This document shows, piece after piece, positions 1 to 8,559 of a DNA stretch of 64,000 bases. The first letter of the stretch is position 1, and each line of letters begins with the position of its first letter. The position numbers and the translations under genes are program-made. Source of the stretch: Ardenticatenaceae bacterium (lineage in GTDB: Bacteria; Chloroflexota; Anaerolineae; Promineifilales; Promineifilaceae); contig WYBM01000003.1 in NCBI GenBank assembly GCA_011525915.1, forward strand, positions 50,568 through 114,567. The letters are read 5' to 3'. The notes beneath the pieces are model-generated. The model did not search any database. It was not told the DNA's origin and saw only the letters and a list, made by a program, of their open reading frames with translations.

Positions 1-1
1 T

Positions 2-1108
2 GCTCTGGAAACGCTCAAACAAGGGAGCCAGGGTGTGGTGACGGCCGTAGCTGCTGGTGTCAGCAGCCCGACAGCAGTAACGCCGGCTGTGGCTGGCACG
101 GCCGTGGCCTCACCGCCAGCAGCCACGGCAGCCGTGGCCATCAACCAGATAAAACCAGTCTGGGTATTTAAATGTGAAGATGAAATCCGGCGGCAGGTAG
201 CGCTGGCTAACGGTATTGTGTATATCAGTGCGTATGATAATAACTTGTATGCCATTTCCCAGGAAAAAGGAGAGTTTATTTGGAAATTCCCGGCCATGGA
301 TAACGTCGGTGGTTCAGCGCCATTTGTCTATGAAGATACTGTTTTTATTGGTTCTGAAGATAAACACCTTTACAGCATTCAGGCCCGTACCGGCCGGCAA
401 AATTGGCGCTTTGCCACCGGTGGTCCCATTTTTGCTTCTCCTCGTGTGCGTTTTGACCATGCCTTCTTTGGCTCCGATGACGGCCATTTTTATGCGGTCA
501 ACGTAAAAACCGGCCGCTCTGCCTGGAAGGCCAGAGCCTACAGCGCCGTTCGTTCTACTGCCTACGTCGCAGATGAACGCGTTTTTTTTGGCACCGAAGG
601 TGGTTATATCTATTGTCTGGAACTGGCTTCAGGCAAGACGGTGTGGCAGTCGCAGGCCAAGCGTAACGTAACTTCCTCGCCCACCCTGGCCTATGAGGTT
701 ATTTACGTGGGCTCACATGACGCCACCGTCTATGCCCTGGATGCAGCTTCCGGCTGGGTTATCTGGCGTTATCGCGCCCGCCGGCCTATTGTCTCCTCAC
801 CTACCGTTCATGAAGCCGTTGTCTATATTGGCTCCGCAGACGGGAATCTGTATGCGTTAGACGCTGATTCTGGACGGCAGATATGGATGTATGAAACAAA
901 AGGGCAGGTTGTTGCTTCTCCAGCCATCTGGAATGACGCTGTCTATTTTGGCTCTACTGACGGCACGCTCTACTGCTTAAGCCTGAAAAAAGGTGAACTA
1001 CGCTGGCGGTTTGATACAGATAGTCATTTTATTGCCTCGCCGGTTATTGTAGAGGGCATCATCTATATTGGCGCCACCAATCATCAAGTGTATGCCTTAC
1101 CGGCCTAA
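2..1108 (+). CDS. PQQ-type beta-propeller protein, 5' end outside window (probable Ser/Thr kinase sensor domain)
   Basis: The frame is open from base 2, so the gene starts upstream of the window; the internal GTG at 35 is probably not the real start. After an Ala/Thr/Val-rich linker the protein carries about eight PQQ-like blade repeats, each with a G-S-x-D-G-x-L/V-Y-A-L core followed by G-x-x-x-W, as in 'YALDAASGWVIW' and 'YALDADSGRQIW'. Such repeats fold into a beta-propeller. The few residues before the linker (ALETLKQG) look like the end of a protein kinase domain. PP2C, vWA and FHA genes follow directly, so I infer the C-terminal ligand- or protein-binding part of a Ser/Thr kinase-PQQ fusion. 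The kinase part itself is not visible. A stand-alone BamB-like protein is the alternative. Confidence 0.75.
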   Translation, partial: ALETLKQGSQGVVTAVAAGVSSPTAVTPAVAGTAVASPPAATAAVAINQIKPVWVFKCEDEIRRQVALANGIVYISAYDNNLYAISQEKGEFIWKFPAMDNVGGSAPFVYEDTVFIGSEDKHLYSIQARTGRQNWRFATGGPIFASPRVRFDHAFFGSDDGHFYAVNVKTGRSAWKARAYSAVRSTAYVADERVFFGTEGGYIYCLELASGKTVWQSQAKRNVTSSPTLAYEVIYVGSHDATVYALDAASGWVIWRYRARRPIVSSPTVHEAVVYIGSADGNLYALDADSGRQIWMYETKGQVVASPAIWNDAVYFGSTDGTLYCLSLKKGELRWRFDTDSHFIASPVIVEGIIYIGATNHQVYALPA

Positions 1109-1164
1109 CCCCGATTACTTACCACTTCGCCAAACATTTGATACACTTGTCTGGACACCTAATT

Positions 1165-2145
1165 ATGAATGAATCAGCTACCTTTTCCGAATCAGATGAA
1201 TTATCAGAAGACGCGGCCACCAGCATAAAAAAGCCAGCGCCACAAACGCATCCTTTTGTTGTGGAAGGGGGAGCAGAAGCAGACATTGTGCATGAGACCG
1301 AAGAATTACCCCCGCTGGTGATGTCAGAGGCAAAGGGAATTATTACGGGTGTAAGGGGCACGGCCCCAAAATCGGAAGCTGTCATTCGGTTTACCAAGCG
1401 CTGTGATATTGGGGCGCGTGAGCGTAACGAAGATTCTTGTCTGGCGTTTTCTTCAGAAACTGGGGGGCATTTTACTATGATGCCTTTTGGTTTATATATT
1501 GTGGCCGATGGTATGGGGGGGCACGCTAACGGACACGTGGCCAGCAAAATTGCTTCTCGTGTGGCCGCACACCACATCATGAAAGAAATCTACATGCCCC
1601 TGTTGGTGCATGACACCCCGCCCCAGGTGGGAATTCGTGACGCTCTGGTAGATGCTGTGCAGATAGCCAACACGGCCGTGTATGAAGATGAACCTGACAT
1701 TGACAGCGGCACTACCCTGACGGTAGCGTTGTTGTTAGGCAGCCGCCTCTACGTTGCCCATGTGGGTGACAGCCGTCTTTACCTGCACACCGAAGAAAAA
1801 TTAGAGGCTGTCACCAATGATCATTCACTGGTACAACGGCTGCAAGACGTGGGCACGTTAACGCCTGAAGAGGCCACCGTTTACCGTTACCGCAACGTCT
1901 TACTGCGTGCTGTAGGGCAGGGCGAAGAAGTAGAAATTGATACCTACATGCGCCTCTTGCCCAAAAAAGGCAAACTTCTACTATGTAGTGATGGCCTGTG
2001 CGGCTTTGTCCCTGACGATATCATGAACAATACCTTAAAACAAGATGTCCCCATTCGCCAGATGGTGGACGAGCTGTATGATGCAGCCATTGCCGCCCAC
2101 AGTAATGACAATATCACTATTGTCTTGGTGGACTTTAGCCTTTAG
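1165..2145 (+). CDS. PP2C-family Ser/Thr protein phosphatase
   Basis: Metal-dependent phosphatase that removes phosphate from Ser/Thr residues. The PP2C motifs appear in order: 'GARERNEDS' near the start of the domain, the metal-binding 'ADGMGGHANG', 'GTTLTVALL', 'HVGDSRLYL', 'NDHSLVQRL', 'LLCSDGL' and C-terminal 'DNITIVLVDF'. The metal Asp residues are all present, so it should be active. About 80 acidic and Ser/Thr-rich residues precede the domain and look disordered. I chose the ATG at 1165; an alternative TTG at 1138 adds nine residues. It ends 3 nt before the next gene, so they are probably cotranscribed. It is the likely partner of the kinase inferred upstream. Confidence 0.9.
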   Translation: MNESATFSESDELSEDAATSIKKPAPQTHPFVVEGGAEADIVHETEELPPLVMSEAKGIITGVRGTAPKSEAVIRFTKRCDIGARERNEDSCLAFSSETGGHFTMMPFGLYIVADGMGGHANGHVASKIASRVAAHHIMKEIYMPLLVHDTPPQVGIRDALVDAVQIANTAVYEDEPDIDSGTTLTVALLLGSRLYVAHVGDSRLYLHTEEKLEAVTNDHSLVQRLQDVGTLTPEEATVYRYRNVLLRAVGQGEEVEIDTYMRLLPKKGKLLLCSDGLCGFVPDDIMNNTLKQDVPIRQMVDELYDAAIAAHSNDNITIVLVDFSL

Positions 2146-2148
2146 CTA

Positions 2149-3615
2149 ATGAGTAAGATTTTTGATTATTACGCGATTTTAGGCGTAGACCCGCAATCAG
2201 ACACAGCGGCGATCCGCATTGCCTTTGAAACCCTCCAAAAAAGCTTTGCCCCCGCTGAACGCAACCCTGCCCGAAACTCAGAGTATCAACGTGTCTTAAA
2301 TGCCTATGAAGTTTTAAGTGATCCGTCCCGGCGTGCAACCTATGACTCGCTGCTTGTTGAAACGACAATGGTTGACCTGGACATTCGCTGTACCGTGAGC
2401 CGTGACCAAATAGAGGTATCAGAGGCAGATCAACGCCTGTATTTATTGGTAGATGTGCGGCCGCCTAAACAAAGCGCTGGTCAACAACTGCCTTTGAATT
2501 TGTGCCTGGTGATTGACCGCAGTACCTCTATGCAAGGCCGACGGCTGGATGCCGTTAAAGCCGCCGTGGAGATGGTGTTGGAGAAGTTAACCGCTTCAGA
2601 TATGCTCTCCATCATTACCTTTAGCGATCGGGCGGAAACTGTATCACCGGCGGAACCTTTGCGAAATAAGTCGACTATCCTCAGCCGTCTACATGCCATT
2701 GAAGCCTCAGGTGGTACTGAAATTTACCAGGGTTTACATGCCGGTGTGAAAGAGATGAGTCAGGTACCGCTGCGCCAGCATATCAACCACCTTATTCTGC
2801 TTACCGATGGCCATACCTATGGTGATGACAAAGAGTGCCTGACGCTGGCAACAAACGTGGCGGCCGAAGGCATCAACATGACGGCTTTTGGTATCGGTTC
2901 AGATTGGAATGATCAATTTCTGGATAAGTTAGTAGCCCCCTCTGGCGGGCAGTCTGGGTTTATTGAGCAACCAGCCAGCGTGGTGCAGCGGCTGCAAGAG
3001 AAAATTAACGGCCTGGGTACGATCTATGCCCAAAATATGCGCCTGCTTTGTGATTTTCCAGAGTTTATGTCGGTCGCCTATGGCTTTAAGATTTTGCCTT
3101 TTGCCCAACCGCTAGCCTTGAGCGGGAGGGATATCCGGCTGGGTAACGTAGAGGGGCGTTCCCGACTGGCATTTTTGTTAGAAATTAATGTGGTGCCGCA
3201 GCCGGGTGAAAGACGCTTAAACATTCCCATCAATCTGGTGGCCGATATTCCCGCGCGGCAAATGCAATCACAGACATTTAATAACAGCGTGCGTCTTCAG
3301 GTATTAAAGGAGACGCAGAAGACTATACCCCCGGAAGAGATCGTAGAAGCGGTACGTATGCTTAATATGTACCGGATGAATGAGCGGGTATGGGAAGACG
3401 TAGAGGCGGGTGAGTTGACGACGGCCGTGCAGCGCATGCGGCATTTAACGACCCGTCTGTTAGAGGCTGGTGAGGCACAACTGGCGCACCAGGCAAATAT
3501 GGAGATAGAACGTATTTCCAGCGCCGGCACTATGTCATTGGATGGACGTAAAAAATTGAAGTTTGGCACACGTGCTTTGATCAATCGAACAACCTATTTT
3601 GATGATGATGATTAA
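2149..3615 (+). CDS. J-like domain fused to von Willebrand factor A domain protein
   Basis: 488 residues. Residues 1-70 resemble a DnaJ J-domain ('YYAILGVDP' at the start and 'AYEVLSDPSRRATYD' at the end), but the HPD tripeptide that stimulates DnaK is replaced by A-P-A in 'SFAPAERNP', so a normal co-chaperone role is unlikely. From about residue 110 there is a vWA domain with an intact MIDAS: DxSxS in 'VIDRSTSM', the Thr in 'SGGTEIYQG' and the Asp in 'LLTDGHTYG'. The rest resembles the beta-sandwich and helical tail of vWA proteins of the CaC/inter-alpha-trypsin type. It lies 3 nt after the phosphatase gene and overlaps the FHA gene. I infer a protein-interaction component of the phospho-signalling set. 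Confidence 0.85.
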   Translation: MSKIFDYYAILGVDPQSDTAAIRIAFETLQKSFAPAERNPARNSEYQRVLNAYEVLSDPSRRATYDSLLVETTMVDLDIRCTVSRDQIEVSEADQRLYLLVDVRPPKQSAGQQLPLNLCLVIDRSTSMQGRRLDAVKAAVEMVLEKLTASDMLSIITFSDRAETVSPAEPLRNKSTILSRLHAIEASGGTEIYQGLHAGVKEMSQVPLRQHINHLILLTDGHTYGDDKECLTLATNVAAEGINMTAFGIGSDWNDQFLDKLVAPSGGQSGFIEQPASVVQRLQEKINGLGTIYAQNMRLLCDFPEFMSVAYGFKILPFAQPLALSGRDIRLGNVEGRSRLAFLLEINVVPQPGERRLNIPINLVADIPARQMQSQTFNNSVRLQVLKETQKTIPPEEIVEAVRMLNMYRMNERVWEDVEAGELTTAVQRMRHLTTRLLEAGEAQLAHQANMEIERISSAGTMSLDGRKKLKFGTRALINRTTYFDDDD

Positions 3616-4108
3616 ATGTGTTGAATGCGGCGCTGATCAATATTCAGGGACTTTGTTTTGCAGCGAGTGTGGGGCTTTTTTGCTGGAACAACAGCGCAAG
3701 GGGATTACGGCCGTATTGCCCTTTTCTGAGTTTGTAATCCATGCACCGCCACCCCTGAAAGCCGAAGAGTCAGAAACGGCCGTAGCCTCCCGACCTATCA
3801 CCTTTGTCATCCCCAGCAGCCGCCGCCGGTTGCAGGTGCAGTTACATGATGAGATCCGTATTGGCCGGGCTGATGCTGAGGTTTCCCCAGAACTGGACCT
3901 CACAGATGATGATGGGGCCGATAAAGGCGTCTCCAGACTACACGCCAGCATCAAATCTGTGAAAAAAGGCGTGGTCCTTATTGACCTGGACAGCACCAAT
4001 GGCACCATGCTCAATACATTCCGGCTGCCACCGTACCGGCCTTATCCCCTGAAAAATGGGGATGAAATTCGCTGTGGTGATTTACTGCTGCATGTCTTTT
4101 TTGATTAG
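3602..4108 (+). CDS. Zinc-ribbon and FHA domain protein
   Basis: About 168 residues. The N-terminus has two CxxC pairs ('CVECG' and 'CSECG') forming a zinc ribbon. Residues about 80-169 form an FHA domain that binds phosphothreonine, with the signature residues in 'IRIGRADA', 'VSRLHASI' and 'DLDSTNGTMLN'. Start codons are clustered: three tandem ATGs at 3602, 3605 and 3608 overlap the end of the preceding gene, so translational coupling is likely and the exact start is uncertain by two codons. It is the phosphothreonine reader of the kinase/phosphatase/vWA set. Confidence 0.88.
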   Translation: MMMIKCVECGADQYSGTLFCSECGAFLLEQQRKGITAVLPFSEFVIHAPPPLKAEESETAVASRPITFVIPSSRRRLQVQLHDEIRIGRADAEVSPELDLTDDDGADKGVSRLHASIKSVKKGVVLIDLDSTNGTMLNTFRLPPYRPYPLKNGDEIRCGDLLLHVFFD

Positions 4109-4150
4109 GTGAACCGATTACCTAAACCTATACAGGCTCAGGCAAAGAGC

Positions 4151-4179
4151 TTGACCAAGTTTGGCGGCTATGGTTTAGA
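4151..4179 (+). promoter_or_regulatory. Possible sigma-70-like promoter
   Basis: TTGACC at 4151-4156 and TTTAGA at 4174-4179 are separated by 17 nt in the 119-nt gap before the small gene at 4228. The -10 match is weak, so this is only a candidate. Confidence 0.28.
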
Positions 4180-4227
4180 CCTTGCCCACAGCCAAATGAA
4201 GTCACATCTAACAGTGAGGAAAATCTT

Positions 4228-4467
4228 ATGATAAGCGTAATTGTACACATCAATAATGAAGACGCCGTTGTTTGTGAGATGGAAGAAACGCCAGACCCCA
4301 GCAGCAGCTATGTGGTGTTATACAACCCACGCTTGCGCGACGGTAATGACCTGCATTATCTGGATGAAAGTGTCACCAGCATGTGGCTTCCCTGGCACCG
4401 CATAAACTTTGTCCAGGTTTTGCCTTCGACTGAAGCAGATGACGTCATCGGCTTTGTACGTGATTGA
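4228..4467 (+). CDS. Small hypothetical protein (79 aa)
   Basis: I do not recognise this family. It is a short acidic protein with a predicted beta-strand start ('ISVIVHINNED') and many aromatic and Asp/Glu residues, no membrane segment and no Cys pair. A purine-rich GTGAGGAAAA stands 6-15 nt before the ATG, which supports translation. It ends 6 nt before the response-regulator gene, so the two are very likely cotranscribed, but this says nothing firm about its role. Confidence 0.65.
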   Translation: MISVIVHINNEDAVVCEMEETPDPSSSYVVLYNPRLRDGNDLHYLDESVTSMWLPWHRINFVQVLPSTEADDVIGFVRD

Positions 4468-4473
4468 TGACGA

Positions 4474-5208
4474 ATGGTTGAACAGATACCAGCCTCTCTC
4501 GAACCACAAGCGCCCCGCCTCATCCTGGTAGTGGATGATGAAGCGCGTATGCGCCGCTTCATTCGTATGAATATGGAGTTGGAAGGCTATCAGATCATGG
4601 AAGCCGACAATGGCCTTGCCGCCCTGGAGCGAATTCGCCAACACACCCCTGATCTGGTTATCATGGATGTGATGATGCCCCAAATGGATGGCTTTGAGAC
4701 CCTGCGGCTGCTGCGTGAACTCTCCACAGTCCCGGTCATTTTGTTGACAGTTAAGAGTGAAGAAGATGACAAAATTCAGGGGTTGGGTTTGGGTGCCGAT
4801 GATTACATCACCAAACCGTTTAGCCCCCGTGAATTGGTCAGCCGGGTAGAAGCCGTGCTGCGTCGTGCAGAATGGCCAGCGCCGCCGCCGCGCACCGTTC
4901 TACGCATAGACGACCGTCTGTCGGTGGACTTTAACCGCCATCAGGCCATTGTCAATGGTGAACGCATTGAGTTACGCCCCACAGAGTTCCGCTTGCTCTA
5001 TACGCTCATTCAAAACGCTGGTTGGGTGGTGCCGCATGAAACGCTTTTAGCAAAAGTGTGGGGCTATGAATACCGAGACGAAACCCACTATTTAAGACTA
5101 TACGTGAATTATTTGCGTAAAAAGATTGAGGAAGACCCCGCCAACCCACGCTATATCATGACCGAAAGAGGTGTGGGTTACCGTTTTTTTGACTTCAAGA
5201 AGACCTAA
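4474..5208 (+). CDS. OmpR/PhoB-family response regulator
   Basis: 244 residues. The receiver domain (about 15-130) has the acidic pair in 'VVDDEARM', the phosphoacceptor Asp in 'LVIMDVMMP', the switch Thr in 'ILLTVKSE' and the Lys in '[10 protein letters not shown]'. A winged-helix DNA-binding domain follows (about 145-240, '[12 protein letters not shown]' to 'TERGVGYRF'). It is a phosphorylation-controlled transcription factor. No histidine kinase gene lies next to it, so it is an orphan here, or its kinase is elsewhere. It is preceded by the 79-aa gene and followed 42 nt later by the RelA/SpoT homologue. Confidence 0.95.
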   Translation: MVEQIPASLEPQAPRLILVVDDEARMRRFIRMNMELEGYQIMEADNGLAALERIRQHTPDLVIMDVMMPQMDGFETLRLLRELSTVPVILLTVKSEEDDKIQGLGLGADDYITKPFSPRELVSRVEAVLRRAEWPAPPPRTVLRIDDRLSVDFNRHQAIVNGERIELRPTEFRLLYTLIQNAGWVVPHETLLAKVWGYEYRDETHYLRLYVNYLRKKIEEDPANPRYIMTERGVGYRFFDFKKT

Positions 5209-5250
5209 GCGTGTTTCATTTTTCTCAAAATTCAACTATCATTGGCAGCT

Positions 5251-7470
5251 ATGGTCACACTTGCGGCCGATGGCAGACACTTTTTTGAACGAATTAACAG
5301 CTACCTTAGCGTAGAAGACCGCGCTTGTGTCGAAGAAGCATTTAATTTGGCTCGCCGGGAACATGGTGATCAACGCCGCAAGTCCGGCGAGCTTTTTTTT
5401 ACACACCCCCTGACAGTTGCCTACTACCTGACCGAGTATCAACTGGATGCACCAGCGTTGGTGGCCGCTTTGCTGCATGACGTGGCTGAAGATACCCGCG
5501 TCAGCGTGACTGAGATTAAAAAACAGTTTGGCCATGAAGTGGCTTTGTTGGTGGATGGCGTTACCAAGCTGAAGGACGTCACCAAGGGAGTGGCTAAAGA
5601 TAAAACCCTGACTGCTAAAGAAATTGAAGACGCCACCTTGCATAAAATGCTGGGCATTATGACCGTGGATGTGCGCACGGTTATCATCAAATTGTTTGAC
5701 CGCCTGCACAACATGCGTACCATTCAATCGACTCCCTACCACCGGCAAGTCTATAAGGCCCAGGAAACATTGGCCGTTTACGCCCCCCTGGCCAATCGGT
5801 TGGGAATCTGGAAGCTGAAAAATGATCTAGAGGCATTGTCTTTGGAAGTGCTAGATAATGAAGCGTTCTGGATTATCTCCGAAGAACGTGAAAAGCTGGC
5901 CCAAGCCCAACAGGCCGATTATCAGATGATCAGCGCCGAGATTTTTGATGTATTGCTGCAAGCAGATATTGACGTGCGTAATGTCATCTATGCGCCAGAA
6001 AATATTTATACCATTTACCAGGATGTATGCCGCCATGGTGTTTCCTTTTATGACCTGGATAAAACGATGCGGTTAGTGGTGTTGTTGGAGGACACGCCGT
6101 CTTGTTACCTGGCTTTAGGGTACCTGCACCAACTCTGGCAGCCCATACCCGGCCGGTTTGATGATTACATTGCCTTGCCCCGTGATAACCTGTATCGTTC
6201 CTTGCACACGTCGGTTATTCACAGCAACGGCCAGCATTTGAAGCTACGCTTCCGCTCGTTGGCCATGGATAAGGTAGATGAGATAGGCATTCTGGCCCGA
6301 TGGCTGTATAGAGGAACGCCGCTGTGGACAAAGGGTGTGGCCGGCCGTATAGAAGCCTTTTTTGAAAACATCAGCGGTAATATTAACCTGGAACAGCATC
6401 CAACGGTCAGCGTAAGAGGGGTGGTGGAAGATGTTTTTGTCAAGCAAATTCGGGTGTATACACCCCGGGGAGACGTGAAAGAGCTGCCACAAGGAGCTAC
6501 CTCTCTGGATTTTGCCTATGCCATTCATACAGGTCTGGGGGAGCAGTGTTATGGGGCCATTGTGAATGGAGACATGTACCCGCTCAATAAACCGTTACGA
6601 GACGGCGACCAGGTGCGGATTCTGAAAAAGCCGCGGACACAACCCCAACGTGCCTGGCTGGATGAGGATTTGGGCTATATCATTACAAATTATGCGCGTT
6701 ACCATGCCCGCCGCTGGTTTCGGCGGCTGACGCCAGAGCGGGCGGTTACTCAGGGGCAGCAGCTGCTGCATCATGAACTGCAAATGATCGGTTTTCCTGG
6801 GTACAGCCACATGCAAATTGCAGAAATGTTTGGGTATGCAGATACACAAACATTTTACTATGACCTGGGGCGGGCAGAATTACTACCCACAACGGTAGCG
6901 CTGCGGGTTCTGGAGGAGAAGTGGGGGCAGGGGCCGGCGCGGGCGTTGGACAACGAGGTGGTGACAGCCACCGGCGAACGCTACGTGGTGATTAACGCCG
7001 ACGGCCGTGACCTGCGTTTGTGTAGTACCTGTGAACCCCGGCCACCAGATACCATTGTGGGGTACGTGCGCCGGGACAACGGCGTCACCGTTCATCGCCG
7101 CAACTGCCCTACCTTACAGCCAGAGCGCCTTTGGGGCCGCATGTTAAAATTGGGCTGGGGTGAAACCCCTAGAGAAGCACGCCTGGTAGATATTCAAGTA
7201 AAAGTGTATGATCGCCCCGGCCTGTTGTTTGAAATTACCCACCTCATCCAGGATGAACACATGAATATCTCATTTATTCATACGCCATCGGCGGCCGCGG
7301 AAAATGAAGTGCATATTGACCTGACCGTTGACGTGGTGAAGCCGCGGCAGTTGGTGCGTATTTTGCACCAGATACAGGTACTGCCTAACGTCTTTTCTGT
7401 GCAATCCTTACCGCAAGGTACTAAAGAGGAAGAGTTACTGCCCGCCACCTCTCTGTACCGGCCAGAGTAA
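5251..7470 (+). CDS. Long RelA/SpoT homologue, hydrolase motifs intact, synthetase domain degenerate
   Basis: About 739 residues with the normal domain order of long RSH proteins: HD hydrolase (about 20-190), synthetase region (about 220-350), TGS ('VYTPRGDVKELPQG', about 405-465), a Cys/His RIS-like zone ('CSTCEPRPPDTIVGY' with 'HRRNC') and a C-terminal ACT ('DRPGLLFEITHLI'). The hydrolase keeps the key His/Asp residues ('FTHPL', 'LLHDVAEDT', 'DRLHNMRT'). In the synthetase the usual ExQxRT motif reads 'LKLRFRS', so the catalytic Glu is Lys; 'FKDYIA' reads 'FDDYIA' and 'NGYQSLHT' reads 'NLYRSLHT'. I infer a mainly (p)ppGpp-hydrolysing enzyme. ATG 5251 was preferred over TTG 5242. It probably acts in the cytoplasm in the stringent response. 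Confidence 0.92.
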   Translation: MVTLAADGRHFFERINSYLSVEDRACVEEAFNLARREHGDQRRKSGELFFTHPLTVAYYLTEYQLDAPALVAALLHDVAEDTRVSVTEIKKQFGHEVALLVDGVTKLKDVTKGVAKDKTLTAKEIEDATLHKMLGIMTVDVRTVIIKLFDRLHNMRTIQSTPYHRQVYKAQETLAVYAPLANRLGIWKLKNDLEALSLEVLDNEAFWIISEEREKLAQAQQADYQMISAEIFDVLLQADIDVRNVIYAPENIYTIYQDVCRHGVSFYDLDKTMRLVVLLEDTPSCYLALGYLHQLWQPIPGRFDDYIALPRDNLYRSLHTSVIHSNGQHLKLRFRSLAMDKVDEIGILARWLYRGTPLWTKGVAGRIEAFFENISGNINLEQHPTVSVRGVVEDVFVKQIRVYTPRGDVKELPQGATSLDFAYAIHTGLGEQCYGAIVNGDMYPLNKPLRDGDQVRILKKPRTQPQRAWLDEDLGYIITNYARYHARRWFRRLTPERAVTQGQQLLHHELQMIGFPGYSHMQIAEMFGYADTQTFYYDLGRAELLPTTVALRVLEEKWGQGPARALDNEVVTATGERYVVINADGRDLRLCSTCEPRPPDTIVGYVRRDNGVTVHRRNCPTLQPERLWGRMLKLGWGETPREARLVDIQVKVYDRPGLLFEITHLIQDEHMNISFIHTPSAAAENEVHIDLTVDVVKPRQLVRILHQIQVLPNVFSVQSLPQGTKEEELLPATSLYRPE

Positions 7471-7482
7471 AGCTGTTTTTAT

Positions 7483-8559
7483 ATGATGATCGTAGACCAG
7501 CTGGTGGTGCAGCACCAGACACTGCGCAATAACGTGGCAACCAGCCCAGAAATGGTGACCATGAACGAGATCATGGCCCTGATGGACCAGGTGCAGGCTG
7601 CCAGCGCGCACATCGGAAATCCCCAGCAGCGTGAGCAGCTTCAGGCAATCCTTTATCATTGGAATGGTTATGCCCATGAGCGGACAGGCACCTACCCGGC
7701 CAGGCAGCTGACTGCTTATACCCCGCTTCCCGTCGCCAGTGAAGGTGAAAGGGTGGCCCGTGTTACTACCACCCGGCCAGAGGTGACCCTGCCTAAAGTT
7801 CACTGGTTGGTGTGGGTGGTGGCCATCGTGTTGTTTGTAGGGGGGGCACTGGTGATTGCCTGGCCATCATTGGCCAGGGATGATGCCATCCTTGGCGCTA
7901 AGGCTGGGGACGTGGCCGCGACGGCCGCACCGGAAGCTGTTTTTACGGCCGTTGCCGCTACCCAAACCACGGTTGCCGGTGAAGCCACTGCCACCCGTCT
8001 TTCCGTGGTGCAAACGGCCGAAGCCGCCGCCCTCTTGTTTGTGCCGTCACGCACTGCCGGTACGGCAGCCGCAGATGCCTTAGCCCCGCCAACGGGTCCC
8101 GTCACCTACACCGTGCAGTCAGGCGATACCCTCTTTGGCCTTGCCCGGCGTTATGGCCTGACACCGAATGACATCATGGTGATAAACAGCCTGACAACGG
8201 ATGCGCTTACCGTGGGGCAAACGTTGGTGCTGCCCCACCCGCCCCTGACACCGGAAAGCGCCGCTGCAGGGGAACCTACGGCCGTGCCTACCTCCGTTTT
8301 GCGGCCCGGTGAACAGTTGGTAGAAGTAGTGGTGCGCACCCAGATAGCCAGTTTGCTCAGCGGCCCGGGCACCGAATTTAGCGCCATTCTGCCTTTGGGG
8401 CGCGGTACGTTTGCTTATGTCATTGGCCGCAGCCGGGATGACAGCTGGTACCTGGTACAGCTTGAAGACGGTGTCACGCGTGGTTGGGTGACCACGGCTG
8501 ACGTAGGGCTTGTTTACCCGGCCTCCCCTGACATTATCCCCGTCATTACTACGCCATGA
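7483..8559 (+). CDS. Membrane-anchored LysM and SH3-like domain protein
   Basis: 358 residues. A cytoplasmic N-terminal part (about 1-105) is followed by one membrane helix (about 107-128, 'WLVWVVAIVLFVGGALVIAW'), an Ala/Thr-rich extracytoplasmic linker, a LysM domain (about 207-250, 'YTVQSGDTLFGLARRYG' to 'GQTLVLP') that binds glycan, and a C-terminal bacterial SH3-like domain (about 280-345, 'VVRTQIASLLSGPGTEF' and 'GWVTTADVGL'). It is probably a cell-envelope protein that contacts peptidoglycan or other envelope glycan. It lies 12 nt after the RelA/SpoT gene and overlaps the next gene by 4 nt (ATGA), so it belongs to the same transcription unit. Confidence 0.85.
   Translation: MMIVDQLVVQHQTLRNNVATSPEMVTMNEIMALMDQVQAASAHIGNPQQREQLQAILYHWNGYAHERTGTYPARQLTAYTPLPVASEGERVARVTTTRPEVTLPKVHWLVWVVAIVLFVGGALVIAWPSLARDDAILGAKAGDVAATAAPEAVFTAVAATQTTVAGEATATRLSVVQTAEAAALLFVPSRTAGTAAADALAPPTGPVTYTVQSGDTLFGLARRYGLTPNDIMVINSLTTDALTVGQTLVLPHPPLTPESAAAGEPTAVPTSVLRPGEQLVEVVVRTQIASLLSGPGTEFSAILPLGRGTFAYVIGRSRDDSWYLVQLEDGVTRGWVTTADVGLVYPASPDIIPVITTP

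Noticed and set aside
1119..1580. Minus-strand frame of 153 codons opposite the phosphatase
   Set aside because: It covers conserved PP2C motifs on the + strand and has no family resemblance itself.
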